A stretch of 58,995 nt of DNA from Pseudomonas citronellolis (GTDB taxonomy: Bacteria; Pseudomonadota; Gammaproteobacteria; Pseudomonadales; Pseudomonadaceae): assembly GCF_029335315.1 (NCBI RefSeq), contig NZ_JARJLT010000225.1, positions 1-58,995 of the forward strand, read 5' to 3'. Positions 15,745-24,500 of this stretch are shown here, one piece after another (positions within the stretch are counted from its first letter, which is position 1; each line of letters starts with the position of its first letter). The notes under the pieces were generated by a model that worked only from the letters and a program-made list of their open reading frames with translations, searched no databases and was not told where the DNA came from. Position numbers and translations under genes: made by a program.

Positions 15745-18081
15745 ATGACCGTCCGCCGCCTGTTGTCCCGCCTGCTGTTGCTGAGCCTCGCCTGTGTCTT
15801 CGTCGTGTCGGCGCCCGCCGCAGAAACACCCGCTGCGCCGCCCAGCGCCGAGAGCCTGAAGTGGCCACGCGACTTTCCCTTCGGCGAGCAGCACCTGCAG
15901 GTGTTCCAGCCGCAGATCGAGAGCTGGGACGGCACCCGCCTGGGCGGCCGCGCGGCGATCGCCCTGGGCGACGCCAAGGGCACGCCGACCTACGGCGTGG
16001 CGCAGTTCTCCGCCGCCGCCGACATCGACAAGAGCAGCGGCCTGGTGCAACTGAGCGACCTGCGCATCGACAAGGTCGAGGTGCCCACCGCGCCGGACAG
16101 CGCCGAGAAGGCCCGCCAGGCCCTGACCGAGCGCCTGCCCAAGCAGATGACGGTGTCCCTCGACGAACTGCAGGCCAGCTACGCGGTGTCCCAGCAACTG
16201 GACAAGCTGCGCCGCGTTGAGGTGAAGAACGACGCGCCGCGCATCCTCTTCGCCGACAGCCCCAGCGTGCTGGTGCGCATCGACGGCGCGCCGCAGTGGC
16301 GCACCGTGGACGGCAGCGACTACCAGCGCGTGCTCAACAGCCGCGCGCTGATCCTTCGCGACGGGCAGAACAACGCCTACCTGCAGGCCGCCGGCTACTG
16401 GTACCTGGCCCAGGGCCTGGACGGCGCCTGGCGGGTGCTGAGCCAGCCGCCCAAGGCGCTGCTCGACGCGGCGACGCTGGCGGCCAAGGCCAGCCTGCCG
16501 GATCCGCTGCTGCCCAAGGACGCCAAGAAGGCCGCCAAGGCCCCGGCCATCGTCCTCGCCACCCAGCCCAGCGAGCTGATCGTCAGCGATGGTACGGCGC
16601 AGATGAGCCCGGTGGACGGCGTGGCGCTGCTGACCCTGAGCAACGCCGACCACGCGGTGTTCGTCGACCCGGCGAGCAACACCTGGTACGTGCTGGTGTC
16701 CGGGCGCTGGTTCAGCGCGCCGGGCGACAAGGGCCCCTGGGCATACGTGGCGGGCAAGGACCTGCCGGCGGACTTCGCCAAGATCTCGCCGAAGGACCCC
16801 AAGGCCAACGTGCTGGTCTCGGTGCCGGGCACGCCGCAGGCCAAGGAGGCGGCCATCGCCGCGAACATCCCGCAGACCGCCAGCGTCTCGCGCAGCAAGG
16901 CCGGGCTCAAGGTCGTCTATGACGGTGCGCCGCGCTTCGCGCCGATCGAGGGCACCGCGCTGCAGTACGCGGTGAACACGCCGACGCCGGTGATCGAGGT
17001 GGCGACGACGCAGTTCTACGCGGTGAGCAACGGTGTGTGGTTCGTCGCCCCCGGCGCCGCCGGGCCCTGGGCGGTGGCCACCGAGGTGCCGGCGGCGATC
17101 TACGGGATTCCGCCCAGCTCGCCGCTGTACTACGTGACCTACGTGCACATCTACTCGGTGACGCCGCAAACCGTGGTGGTCGGCTACACCCCTGGCTACC
17201 TGGGCGTGGTGGTCAACGACGGCGGCACCGTGGTCTACGGCACCGGCTACGCCTACCCGGCCTACGTCGGCGAAACCGTGTACTACGGCTATCCGCCCAC
17301 CTACGGCTACGGCGCCAGCTTCGCCCTGGGCACCCTGGAGGGCTTCGCCTTCGGTTTCGCCGCCGGCGCCATCTGGGGCTCGGAATACCCCTGCTGGGGG
17401 CCGTACTGGGGCCCCGGGCCGAGCCACGGCTGGAACTACGTGAACATCAACCAGGCGAACTTCTACGGACGCTGGGGGCAGGGCAGCGTGACCCACGCCA
17501 ACGGCTGGAACGCCTGGACCGGCACCCAGTGGCAGGGCAGCGCCGCCCACGGCTACGACCCGCTCACCGGCGCGCACTTCCAGGGCAGCCGGGGCGCCGC
17601 CTTCAACCCCTATTCGCAGAACTTCGCCGGCGGCCGCCAGGGCTCCTTCGGCAACCCCTCCACCGGCATCTCCGGGGCCGGGCGCAGCGCCGTGGTCGGC
17701 AACCGCGACAGCGGCGACTACGCCGCCGGGCGCCAGGTGGCCGGGCACAACGCGCAGACCGGGCGCACGGTGATCGCCGAGAAGGGCATCAGCGGCAACG
17801 CCTACGACGGCAGCCACAGCACCGACAGCGGCGTGGCCTGGAACAATGGCGACGTCTACGCCGGGCACGACGGCAACATCTACCAGCGTACCGACTCGGG
17901 CTGGCAGAAACACACCGACAGCGGCTGGCAGCCGGTGCAGAGCGGCAACGGCGAGGTGCGTAGCCAACTCGACCAGCAGCGCCAGTCGCGCGAACTGGGC
18001 CAGCAGCGCTTCGTGCAGACCCAGCGGCAGTGGCAGGGCGGCGCTCACTTCGGCGGCGGCGGAGGACGATTCCGCCGCTGA
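15745..18081 (+). CDS. Large secreted protein with three internal repeats and Gly/Tyr-rich C-terminal half
   Basis: The protein has 778 residues with a clear signal peptide (LLSRLLLLSLACVFVVSAPAAE). After an N-terminal domain of ~150 residues, three degenerate repeats of about 100 residues follow. Each runs roughly from a VLxxxxPxxLxxxDGxPxxxPVDGT-like strand to a WYxLxxGxWFxAxxxxGPW motif (residues ~170-450). The remainder is rich in Gly, Tyr, Trp, Asn and Gln, with a poorly ordered look and repeated W-Q-x-H/G-x-D-SGW patterns, ending in a Gln/Arg-rich tail. Related Pseudomonas proteins carry vague names (autotransporter, carbohydrate-binding). No barrel or enzyme motif is visible, so the function is unknown. 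It directly precedes the response-regulator gene (57-bp gap). Confidence 0.75.
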   Translation: MTVRRLLSRLLLLSLACVFVVSAPAAETPAAPPSAESLKWPRDFPFGEQHLQVFQPQIESWDGTRLGGRAAIALGDAKGTPTYGVAQFSAAADIDKSSGLVQLSDLRIDKVEVPTAPDSAEKARQALTERLPKQMTVSLDELQASYAVSQQLDKLRRVEVKNDAPRILFADSPSVLVRIDGAPQWRTVDGSDYQRVLNSRALILRDGQNNAYLQAAGYWYLAQGLDGAWRVLSQPPKALLDAATLAAKASLPDPLLPKDAKKAAKAPAIVLATQPSELIVSDGTAQMSPVDGVALLTLSNADHAVFVDPASNTWYVLVSGRWFSAPGDKGPWAYVAGKDLPADFAKISPKDPKANVLVSVPGTPQAKEAAIAANIPQTASVSRSKAGLKVVYDGAPRFAPIEGTALQYAVNTPTPVIEVATTQFYAVSNGVWFVAPGAAGPWAVATEVPAAIYGIPPSSPLYYVTYVHIYSVTPQTVVVGYTPGYLGVVVNDGGTVVYGTGYAYPAYVGETVYYGYPPTYGYGASFALGTLEGFAFGFAAGAIWGSEYPCWGPYWGPGPSHGWNYVNINQANFYGRWGQGSVTHANGWNAWTGTQWQGSAAHGYDPLTGAHFQGSRGAAFNPYSQNFAGGRQGSFGNPSTGISGAGRSAVVGNRDSGDYAAGRQVAGHNAQTGRTVIAEKGISGNAYDGSHSTDSGVAWNNGDVYAGHDGNIYQRTDSGWQKHTDSGWQPVQSGNGEVRSQLDQQRQSRELGQQRFVQTQRQWQGGAHFGGGGGRFRR

Positions 18082-18138
18082 GGCGAAGGCCGTCGCCTAT
18101 GCTTGCCTCTCGAATGGAACGAGAACGGGAGGCAATGG

Positions 18139-19740
18139 ATGAGCACGGTGCTATTGGCCGACGCGACGCCGATCGTGCGCAGCGCCCTGCGCGACCTGCT
18201 GCAGCAGATGGGCCACCAGGTCTCGGCCGAGGCGGCGGACTCGCCGACGGCGCTGAGCCTGGCCCGCGAACACCGGCCGGACCTGGTGATCCTCGAACTG
18301 GCGCTGCCCGGCGCCGGCGGCCTGGACCTGCTGCGCCGGCTCAAGGCGCGCGATCCGACGCAGCGCGTGCTGGTCTACAGCCGGCAGAGCGCCAGCCACT
18401 TCGCCCCGCTGTGCTTCCAGGCTGGCGCGGGCGGCTTCGTCAGCAAGCAGGAGGACCTGGGCGAGTTGCGCCGGGCCATCGTCGACGTACTCGCCGGCCG
18501 CGCGCATTTCGCCCGCGAGCACATGGAGCAGGGCAGCGGCGACGAGCTGGGGCGCCTCACGCCGCGCGAACTGAGCGTGCTGCAGATGCTCGCCGAGGGG
18601 CAGAGCAACCAGCGCATCGCCGACAGCCTGCTGATCAGCTTCAAGACGGTGAGCACCTACAAGACCCGCCTGCTGGAGAAACTGCACGTCGGCTCCAACG
18701 TCGAGCTGGCCGAGATCGCCCGGCGCAACGGCCTGGTGCCGGGCGGCCAGGCCACCGGCGGCGCCGCCCGCGAAGGCGTGTCGGAGGAGGCGGGATTGCT
18801 GCGCCAACTGGTGGACTCTGCGCCCGACCCGATGTTCGTCCGTGACGTGACCGGGCGCCTGCTGCTGTGCAACCAGCGGTTTCTCGATTACTACCGGATC
18901 AGCGCCGGCGAGGCCCTGGGCTCCAGCCTGGCCGACGCCCGCTGGTTTCCTCCGGAGGTGCGCGAGCGCCTGCCCATATCCTGGCAGCGGCGGGTCCGCG
19001 AAGGCGTGCCGGTGGCGGAGAGAGGGCGGGTGGAGGTCTATGGGGATACCCGCGTGCTGCATTTCTGGATGGTTCCCTATCGTGGTGAAAGCGGCCAGTT
19101 CGTCGGCCTGCTGGGTGGCATTCGTGACGTCACCGAGAGCGAACAGCACCTGGCCGAGCTGCGCGATCGCCTGCTCGCCGCCGAATCGCAATCGCGTCGC
19201 CTGCTGGAAAGCTGGGAGGCGTCGCTGGCCGAGTTGGCCGAGTTGCTCGGCGGGCTCGGCCTGCATCCGGCCACGCCCGGGCTGGCCCGGCTCAGCGAGC
19301 GCCTGGACCGGTTGCGGCGGACCTGTGACCTGGAGGAGGGCCCGCTCCCCAGCGCCCCCGAACCCTGCGAGCTGCCGGCGCTGCTAACCCGCCTGCTGGC
19401 GGCGCGACCCGGCGCGCGGCTGGTGATTTCGCGTCTGGAGGCGACCCGGGTCTGGCTCGACGTGCGCGCCTTCCGTGAGCTGTTGGGCAGCACCCTGGCG
19501 CTGTTCCAGGGTGAGCCGCAAGCGCTGGAACTGGACCTGGCCACGCAGGCCGCAAGCCGCGGCTACCTGCAGGTGCGCCTGCGCCTGCGTGGCGCGGCCG
19601 GGTTGGCGAGCGTAATCAACCTGACTCACTGCCAGCGCCTGGCCGAGCGCCTGGGGGTGATCCTGCAGTACGCCGCCGACGCCGATGACGCGCTGGTGGT
19701 GGAGCTCGAGCTGGAGCTGCCGGAGAGCGCGTCGGCCTGA
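18139..19740 (+). CDS. Atypical LuxR-type response regulator with PAS and degenerate kinase-like tail
   Basis: The protein has 533 residues; ATG 18139 has GGGAGG 6 nt upstream. Residues 1-125 are a receiver domain, ~140-205 a LuxR helix-turn-helix (LTPRELSVLQMLAEGQSNQRIAD, then SFKTVSTYKTRLLEKL), ~212-335 a PAS domain, and the rest a helical linker plus a region shaped like a histidine-kinase ATPase domain but lacking its N and G boxes. The receiver is unusual: the phospho-acceptor position is Glu53 (VILELALPG), and the usual second acidic residue is Ala9 (LLADATPIV). Ser81 and Lys103 are kept. It is probably a DNA-binding regulator not driven by ordinary phosphorylation; sensing through PAS is inferred. 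It is well placed to control the adhesin genes that follow. Confidence 0.88.
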   Translation: MSTVLLADATPIVRSALRDLLQQMGHQVSAEAADSPTALSLAREHRPDLVILELALPGAGGLDLLRRLKARDPTQRVLVYSRQSASHFAPLCFQAGAGGFVSKQEDLGELRRAIVDVLAGRAHFAREHMEQGSGDELGRLTPRELSVLQMLAEGQSNQRIADSLLISFKTVSTYKTRLLEKLHVGSNVELAEIARRNGLVPGGQATGGAAREGVSEEAGLLRQLVDSAPDPMFVRDVTGRLLLCNQRFLDYYRISAGEALGSSLADARWFPPEVRERLPISWQRRVREGVPVAERGRVEVYGDTRVLHFWMVPYRGESGQFVGLLGGIRDVTESEQHLAELRDRLLAAESQSRRLLESWEASLAELAELLGGLGLHPATPGLARLSERLDRLRRTCDLEEGPLPSAPEPCELPALLTRLLAARPGARLVISRLEATRVWLDVRAFRELLGSTLALFQGEPQALELDLATQAASRGYLQVRLRLRGAAGLASVINLTHCQRLAERLGVILQYAADADDALVVELELELPESASA

Positions 19741-19846
19741 GACAGCGGAAAAACTCCTACAACGACAGCGGGAGGACTCCGAGTTCCATCCGCGGCGGCC
19801 CTACCTAGCATGGCGGCAACTCGAATCCCGACTAGGAGTCGCCACC

Positions 19847-20680
19847 ATGCTTCCCACCCTCCACACCCAGCGCCGCTTCCCTGCGCGCCTGATTTCAACC
19901 GTACTCACCGCGACCCTGCTGCTGGGCGCGGGCGCCGCCATGGCCGAATCCGCCGGGCAACCGCCCAAGGGCTTCCAGCCCTTGGTGATGCTCGCCCACG
20001 AGCAACTGCTCGAAGGCGACCTGGCCTCCGCCCAGGCGCTGCTGCGCGAGGCGGGCGCCCGTGGCCAGGGCGGCAACCGCGCCCTCGCCGAGCAGGCCTT
20101 CATCGAGGACGCCGGCGGCCGCCATGTGCGCGCCCGGCAGTTCTACGACGCCCTCAAGGGCAGCGACCAGGCCGCGGTGATCGCCGTGCCCTCGGCGGTC
20201 AACCTCGCCGCGCTGGGGCGTTTCGAGCAGGCCGGCAAGGCCTTCGCCGAGCTCCAGAAAAACTCCCCGAACCCACAGGTGAAGGCCTACGCCGGCCTCT
20301 GGAAGCTCTGGCTGACCGCACGCCAGGCCAGCGACGCCGGGCTCAAGCCGGACGCCGCCAAGGCGCGGGTACAGAAGGTCGCCCGCGGCATCCAGCCGGT
20401 CACCGAACAGCAGCGCGCGCTGCTGGCCCTCTACCAGGGCAAGACCGACAGCGCCGCGGTGTTCGCCGAGATCGACGCCCTCAAGGCGCCGGACGCGGTG
20501 AAGCGTGACCTGCGCACCGAGGCCGGGCTGTTCGCCGGCGCCTACCTCGACTACGTCCGCCAGGACCAGGCCGGCGCCCAGCGCACTTACGAGCGCGCCC
20601 TGCAGCAGTCGCGCCCGACGGCCATGGAGCGCCCGCAGCTGATCCAGTCCAGCCGCGCCCTCGAACTGTCTTCCCGCTGA
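19847..20680 (+). CDS. Secreted TPR-like protein upstream of the trimeric adhesin
   Basis: The protein has 277 residues. TAGGAGT lies 8 nt before the ATG at 19847. A signal peptide is present (RLISTVLTATLLLGAGAAMAE). The mature part consists of paired alpha helices with TPR-like spacing (LVMLAHEQLLEGDLASAQALLREAG; AVNLAALGRFEQAGKAFAELQKN; AYLDYVRQDQAGAQRTYERALQQ). Such periplasmic repeat proteins usually bind other proteins. The stop is 49 bp before the adhesin start, so it is probably in the same transcript and may help adhesin transit or assembly; that role is inferred. Confidence 0.75.
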   Translation: MLPTLHTQRRFPARLISTVLTATLLLGAGAAMAESAGQPPKGFQPLVMLAHEQLLEGDLASAQALLREAGARGQGGNRALAEQAFIEDAGGRHVRARQFYDALKGSDQAAVIAVPSAVNLAALGRFEQAGKAFAELQKNSPNPQVKAYAGLWKLWLTARQASDAGLKPDAAKARVQKVARGIQPVTEQQRALLALYQGKTDSAAVFAEIDALKAPDAVKRDLRTEAGLFAGAYLDYVRQDQAGAQRTYERALQQSRPTAMERPQLIQSSRALELSSR

Positions 20681-20695
20681 TTTCCCCTCGCTGAT

Positions 20696-20718
20696 TTCCG
20701 GGAGCACGACTCCCGGAA
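20696..20718 (+). promoter_or_regulatory. Hairpin touching the ribosome binding site of the adhesin gene
   Basis: Perfect 9-bp arms TTCCGGGAG and CTCCCGGAA are separated by 5 nt. The right arm runs into the AAGGAG Shine-Dalgarno sequence (20717-20722) of the gene starting at 20730, so RNA folding could hold back translation or mark a processing point between the TPR-like and adhesin cistrons. Confidence 0.5.
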
Positions 20719-20729
20719 GGAGTCCCCTC

Positions 20730-23618
20730 ATGAACAGGATTTATCGTCTGGTGTGGAACACCACGCGCAACGCCTGGGTCGCCGCGCCCGAATCCGCCAC
20801 CGCCCGCCGCAAGGCGGGACGTGGCGCGCTGGTCGGCATCCTGGCCGCTTCCGCACTGTGCGGCATGGCCGGCACGGCACTGGCGGCTACGCCCTATACA
20901 CCCGGTTCCCCGCTGGAAGCCGGGGTGGCCGGCAACCCCGGCATCTACGTGAACGACAGCGGCAACGACGCCGGCTGCATCTTCGTCCACGACACCGGTA
21001 ACACGGGCAGCACCGGCTGGAAGTACGACAGCAACAACGCCAACTGCAAGGCCAACGACAAGGCCAGCCAGACCGACCGTGTACTGTTCTACGGCACCGG
21101 CAAGCGCACCGACGGCACCGACTCCCTGACCCTGGGCGCCGAACTCTACGTCAACGGCGGTCGCATCGGCCTGAACAACAAGTTCGACGGCACCAACTCC
21201 CTGGCCATCGGCAACGTCAATACCGACGCCCTCGGCAACGCCACCGGCACCCGCGCCACCGCGCAGGACTCGGTAGCCATCGGCAACGACGCCATCGCCA
21301 GCGGGCAGAACGCCATGGCCCTGGGCACCAATGCCCAGGCCAGCGCCGTTGGCGGCGTGGCCCTGGGCGCAGGCTCCGTGGCCAATACCGCCCCCGGCCA
21401 GGCCGGCTACGTGCCCGGCGGCGCCACCACGGCCCAGACCGCCGCGATCAACGCCACCCAGGGCACCCTGGGCGCGGTCGCCGTGGGCGACGCAGCGAGC
21501 GGGCAGTACCGGCAGATCACCGGCCTCGCCGCCGGCAGCCAGGACAGCGATGCGGTCAACGTCGCCCAGCTCAAGGGGGTGGTCGGCAGCGCCACCGCCG
21601 ATGCGGTGATGTACGACAACAGCACCCACAACAGCGTGACGATGACCGGCGACACCTACAACTCGACCACCAAGATCGGCGGCACCCGCATCACCAACGT
21701 CGCTCGCGGGGCGGACGACAGCGATGCGGTGAACATGTCGCAGCTCAACGAGACCAACCAGAACGTCACCAACGTTGACAATCGCGTCACCAACGTCGAC
21801 AGCCGGGTGAGCAACGTCTTCGGCGACGACAGTGACGCCAACGTCGCGGAAAACGGTCGCGGCATCCGCTACGTGCGCACCAATGACGAAGGTCTGGAGG
21901 TCAAGGACGCCTACGCCAAGGGGCAGGGCTCCACGGCGGTCGGCTACCAGGCCGAAGCCACCGGCGACAGCGCCCTGGCGCTGGGCCGCAACGCCAGCGC
22001 CTCGGCCGACAACAGCGTGGCTCTGGGCGCCAACAGCAGCACCACCGCCAACCTGCTCAATCCGGCTTATGCGCCCAATGGCGCCACGGTAGCCGGGGTG
22101 GCCCCGGTGGGCGAAGTCTCGGTCGGCTCCGCCGGCAACGAGCGCCGCGTCACCAACGTGGCCGCTGGCGCCGATGAAACCGACGCGGTCAACGTCTCGC
22201 AGCTCAAGGGTGTGTCCGACCGCACCGACCAGCTGGCCCAGGACGCGCTGCTCTGGGACCCGACCGCCAACGGCGGCAATGGCGCCTTCAGTGCCAACCA
22301 CGGCGGCAAGGGCCCGAACAAGATCACCAACGTCGCCAAGGGCGACATCACGGAAGACTCCACCGACGCCGTCAACGGCTCGCAGCTGTACGAGGTGACC
22401 ACCCAGATCACCAATATCACCCTGGGCGGCATCAAGTACTTCCACGCCAATTCGACCAAGCCGGACTCGGTCGCCAGCGGCACCGACTCCATCGCCGTCG
22501 GCCCGGCCGCCACCGCCTCGGGCACCTCGTCCCTGGCCATGGGCGATACCGCCAACGCCAGCGGCGACAACGCCAGCGCCATCGGTAGCAACGCCAGCGC
22601 CACGGGGGCTGCGGCCACGGCGGTGGGCAACGGCGCCAGCGCCACCGGCAGTTCCTCGGTGGCCATGGGCGATGGCGCCTCGGCCAGCGGCGAGCGCAGT
22701 TCGGCGATCGGCGCCGGGGCCGACGCCCAGGCCGCCAACAGCGTGGCCCTCGGCGCCGACTCGGTGGCCGACCGCGACAACAGCGTCTCCGTCGGCAGCG
22801 CCGGCAACGAGCGGCAGATCACCAACGTCGCCGCCGGCACCGACGACACCGACGCGGTGAACGTCTCGCAGCTGCGCGACCAGGGCACCACGATCAACAA
22901 CAACATCAGCAACGTCGACAACCGCGTGACCCAGGCCACGACCGACATCACCAAGCTGCAGAACGGCACCGACGGCATGTTCCAGGTGAACAACACCAGC
23001 AACCTGCCGAAACCGCGGCCCACCGGCACCGACGCGGTGGCCGGCGGGGCGGGGGCGGAGGCCTCCGGCAACAACAGCGCGGCCATCGGCACTCGCGCGC
23101 GGGCCAGCGGCAACAACGCCACCGCGCTGGGCAACGGTTCCAACGCCCAGGCGGCCAACAGCGTGGCGCTGGGCGCCAACTCGGTGGCCGACCGCGCCAA
23201 CAGCGTTTCCGTCGGCAGCGCCGGCAACGAGCGACAGATCACCAATGTCGCGGCCGGCACGGCGCCCACCGACGCGGTGAACGTCAGCCAGCTGGAGCGC
23301 AGCATCGGCGACATCTCCAACCAGTTCTACGACTACACCGACTCCCGCTACAACGCGCTGCGCCACGACCTGAAGAAACAGGACGACATCCTCAGCGCCG
23401 GCATCGCCGGGGCCATGGCCATGGCGACCCTGCCGCAGCCTTACTCGCCGGGGGCCAGCATGGCCACCGTGGGCCTGGGCAACTACCGCGGCCAGGGCGC
23501 GCTGGCGGTGGGCGTGTCGAAGATCTCCGACAACGGCAAATGGATCACCAAGCTGCAGGGCAGTACCAGCAGCCAGGGCGATACCGGCGTCGCGGTCGGC
23601 CTCGGCTACCAGTGGTGA
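20730..23618 (+). CDS. Trimeric autotransporter adhesin (YadA/AtaA type, type Vc)
   Basis: This 962-residue surface adhesin forms trimers that export their own passenger. The N-terminus MNRIYRLVWNTTRNAWVAA is an extended signal peptide region (ESPR), with cleavage expected after TALA near residue 52. The passenger contains YadA-head repeats (for example NASATGAAATAVGNGASATG), at least five neck-type motifs such as ITNVAAGTDDTDAVNVSQL, and short coiled-coil stalk segments (INNNISNVDNRVTQATTDI). The last ~105 residues are the YadA anchor: a helix (YDYTDSRYNALRHDLKKQDD) and four strands ending in the terminal Trp of GLGYQW. It is flanked by accessory genes and by hairpins on both sides. Confidence 0.95.
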   Translation: MNRIYRLVWNTTRNAWVAAPESATARRKAGRGALVGILAASALCGMAGTALAATPYTPGSPLEAGVAGNPGIYVNDSGNDAGCIFVHDTGNTGSTGWKYDSNNANCKANDKASQTDRVLFYGTGKRTDGTDSLTLGAELYVNGGRIGLNNKFDGTNSLAIGNVNTDALGNATGTRATAQDSVAIGNDAIASGQNAMALGTNAQASAVGGVALGAGSVANTAPGQAGYVPGGATTAQTAAINATQGTLGAVAVGDAASGQYRQITGLAAGSQDSDAVNVAQLKGVVGSATADAVMYDNSTHNSVTMTGDTYNSTTKIGGTRITNVARGADDSDAVNMSQLNETNQNVTNVDNRVTNVDSRVSNVFGDDSDANVAENGRGIRYVRTNDEGLEVKDAYAKGQGSTAVGYQAEATGDSALALGRNASASADNSVALGANSSTTANLLNPAYAPNGATVAGVAPVGEVSVGSAGNERRVTNVAAGADETDAVNVSQLKGVSDRTDQLAQDALLWDPTANGGNGAFSANHGGKGPNKITNVAKGDITEDSTDAVNGSQLYEVTTQITNITLGGIKYFHANSTKPDSVASGTDSIAVGPAATASGTSSLAMGDTANASGDNASAIGSNASATGAAATAVGNGASATGSSSVAMGDGASASGERSSAIGAGADAQAANSVALGADSVADRDNSVSVGSAGNERQITNVAAGTDDTDAVNVSQLRDQGTTINNNISNVDNRVTQATTDITKLQNGTDGMFQVNNTSNLPKPRPTGTDAVAGGAGAEASGNNSAAIGTRARASGNNATALGNGSNAQAANSVALGANSVADRANSVSVGSAGNERQITNVAAGTAPTDAVNVSQLERSIGDISNQFYDYTDSRYNALRHDLKKQDDILSAGIAGAMAMATLPQPYSPGASMATVGLGNYRGQGALAVGVSKISDNGKWITKLQGSTSSQGDTGVAVGLGYQW

Positions 23619-23630
23619 GTTCCCATTCCG

Positions 23631-23650
23631 GGCCCGGCTACGGCCGGGCC
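23631..23650 (+). terminator. Intercistronic hairpin after the adhesin stop
   Basis: Perfect 8-bp arms GGCCCGGC and GCCGGGCC surround a TACG loop, 12 nt after the adhesin stop and just before the AGGAGG of the next gene. There is no T tract, so it is more likely an mRNA-stabilising or partial-termination hairpin than a full terminator. Confidence 0.4.
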
Positions 23651-23668
23651 GTCCCCAGGAGGTCAACG

Positions 23669-24490
23669 ATGAACATTCTCAATATCCGCAGCGCCTGCAC
23701 CCTGGCCCTGGCCGGCAGCGCCATGCTGCTGGCGGCCTGCGGCAGCCACAGCACGGTGGACGCCCAGGGCCACAGCGCCGAGCCGAAATTCCCGGCGATC
23801 AGCGAGTCGTACCGCGAGCAGGGCAGCTACGTGAACCTGGAGAACCTGAGCAAGGTCCAGCCGGGCATGGCCAAGGCGCAGCTCTATGAACTGCTCGGCA
23901 CCCCGCACTTCCACGAAGGCATGTTCGGCGTGCACGAGTGGGACTACATCCTGCGCTTCCGCCGCAGCGGCCAGGAAGACCTGGTCTGCCAGTACAAGGT
24001 GCTGTTCGACAAGGACATGCAGGCGCAGAGCTTCTACTTCTCGCCCGCCGATTGCCTCGACCGGGCCCGTCCGGCCAGCCCGGCGCCGGCCGCCGTCGTG
24101 GAACCGCAACGGGTGACCCTGGCCGGCGACGCCACCTTCGCCTTCGACAGCGCGCAACTGAGCGCCGCCGGCCGCACCAGCCTGGAGCGTCTGGCTGCGC
24201 AGCTGAAGGCCCAGGCGCTTGAACGCGTGGACATCACCGGGCACACCGACCGCCTCGGGTCGCGCGCCTACAACCTCGACCTGTCGCTGCGCCGCGCCGA
24301 GTCGGTACGCGACTACCTGGCCGCCGCCGGCATCCCGGCCGGCGTGATGCGGGTCAGCGGGGTCGGCGCCGCCGAGCCCGTGGCCGCCTGCCCGGACGCC
24401 CCCCGCGCCGAACTGATCCAGTGCCTGGCGGCCGACCGCCGGGTCGTCGTCGAAAGCACCGCCCGCGCGGCGCAAACCCATCAAGAGTGA
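23669..24490 (+). CDS. TpgA-like peptidoglycan-anchoring lipoprotein (BamE-like plus OmpA-like domains)
   Basis: The protein has 273 residues; AGGAGG precedes ATG 23669. It has a lipobox LLAAC (Cys near residue 24). Residues ~45-130 form a SmpA/OmlA (BamE-like) domain (VNLENLSKVQPGMAKAQLYELLGTPHF, then WDYILRF). Residues ~150-265 form an OmpA-like peptidoglycan-binding domain (FAFDSAQLSAAGRTSLERLA; VDITGHTDRLGSRAYNLDLSLRRAESV). This two-domain order is that of TpgA, the partner of the Acinetobacter adhesin AtaA, which binds peptidoglycan and supports adhesin display. Sitting 50 bp behind a trimeric autotransporter, it very likely has that job. Confidence 0.88.
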   Translation: MNILNIRSACTLALAGSAMLLAACGSHSTVDAQGHSAEPKFPAISESYREQGSYVNLENLSKVQPGMAKAQLYELLGTPHFHEGMFGVHEWDYILRFRRSGQEDLVCQYKVLFDKDMQAQSFYFSPADCLDRARPASPAPAAVVEPQRVTLAGDATFAFDSAQLSAAGRTSLERLAAQLKAQALERVDITGHTDRLGSRAYNLDLSLRRAESVRDYLAAAGIPAGVMRVSGVGAAEPVAACPDAPRAELIQCLAADRRVVVESTARAAQTHQE

Positions 24491-24500
24491 GGACCGAGCC

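Noticed and set aside
20481-23666. 1061-codon open frame antisense to the adhesin gene
   Set aside because: It is a low-complexity mirror of the repetitive adhesin; it has no start context and covers parts of several real genes.
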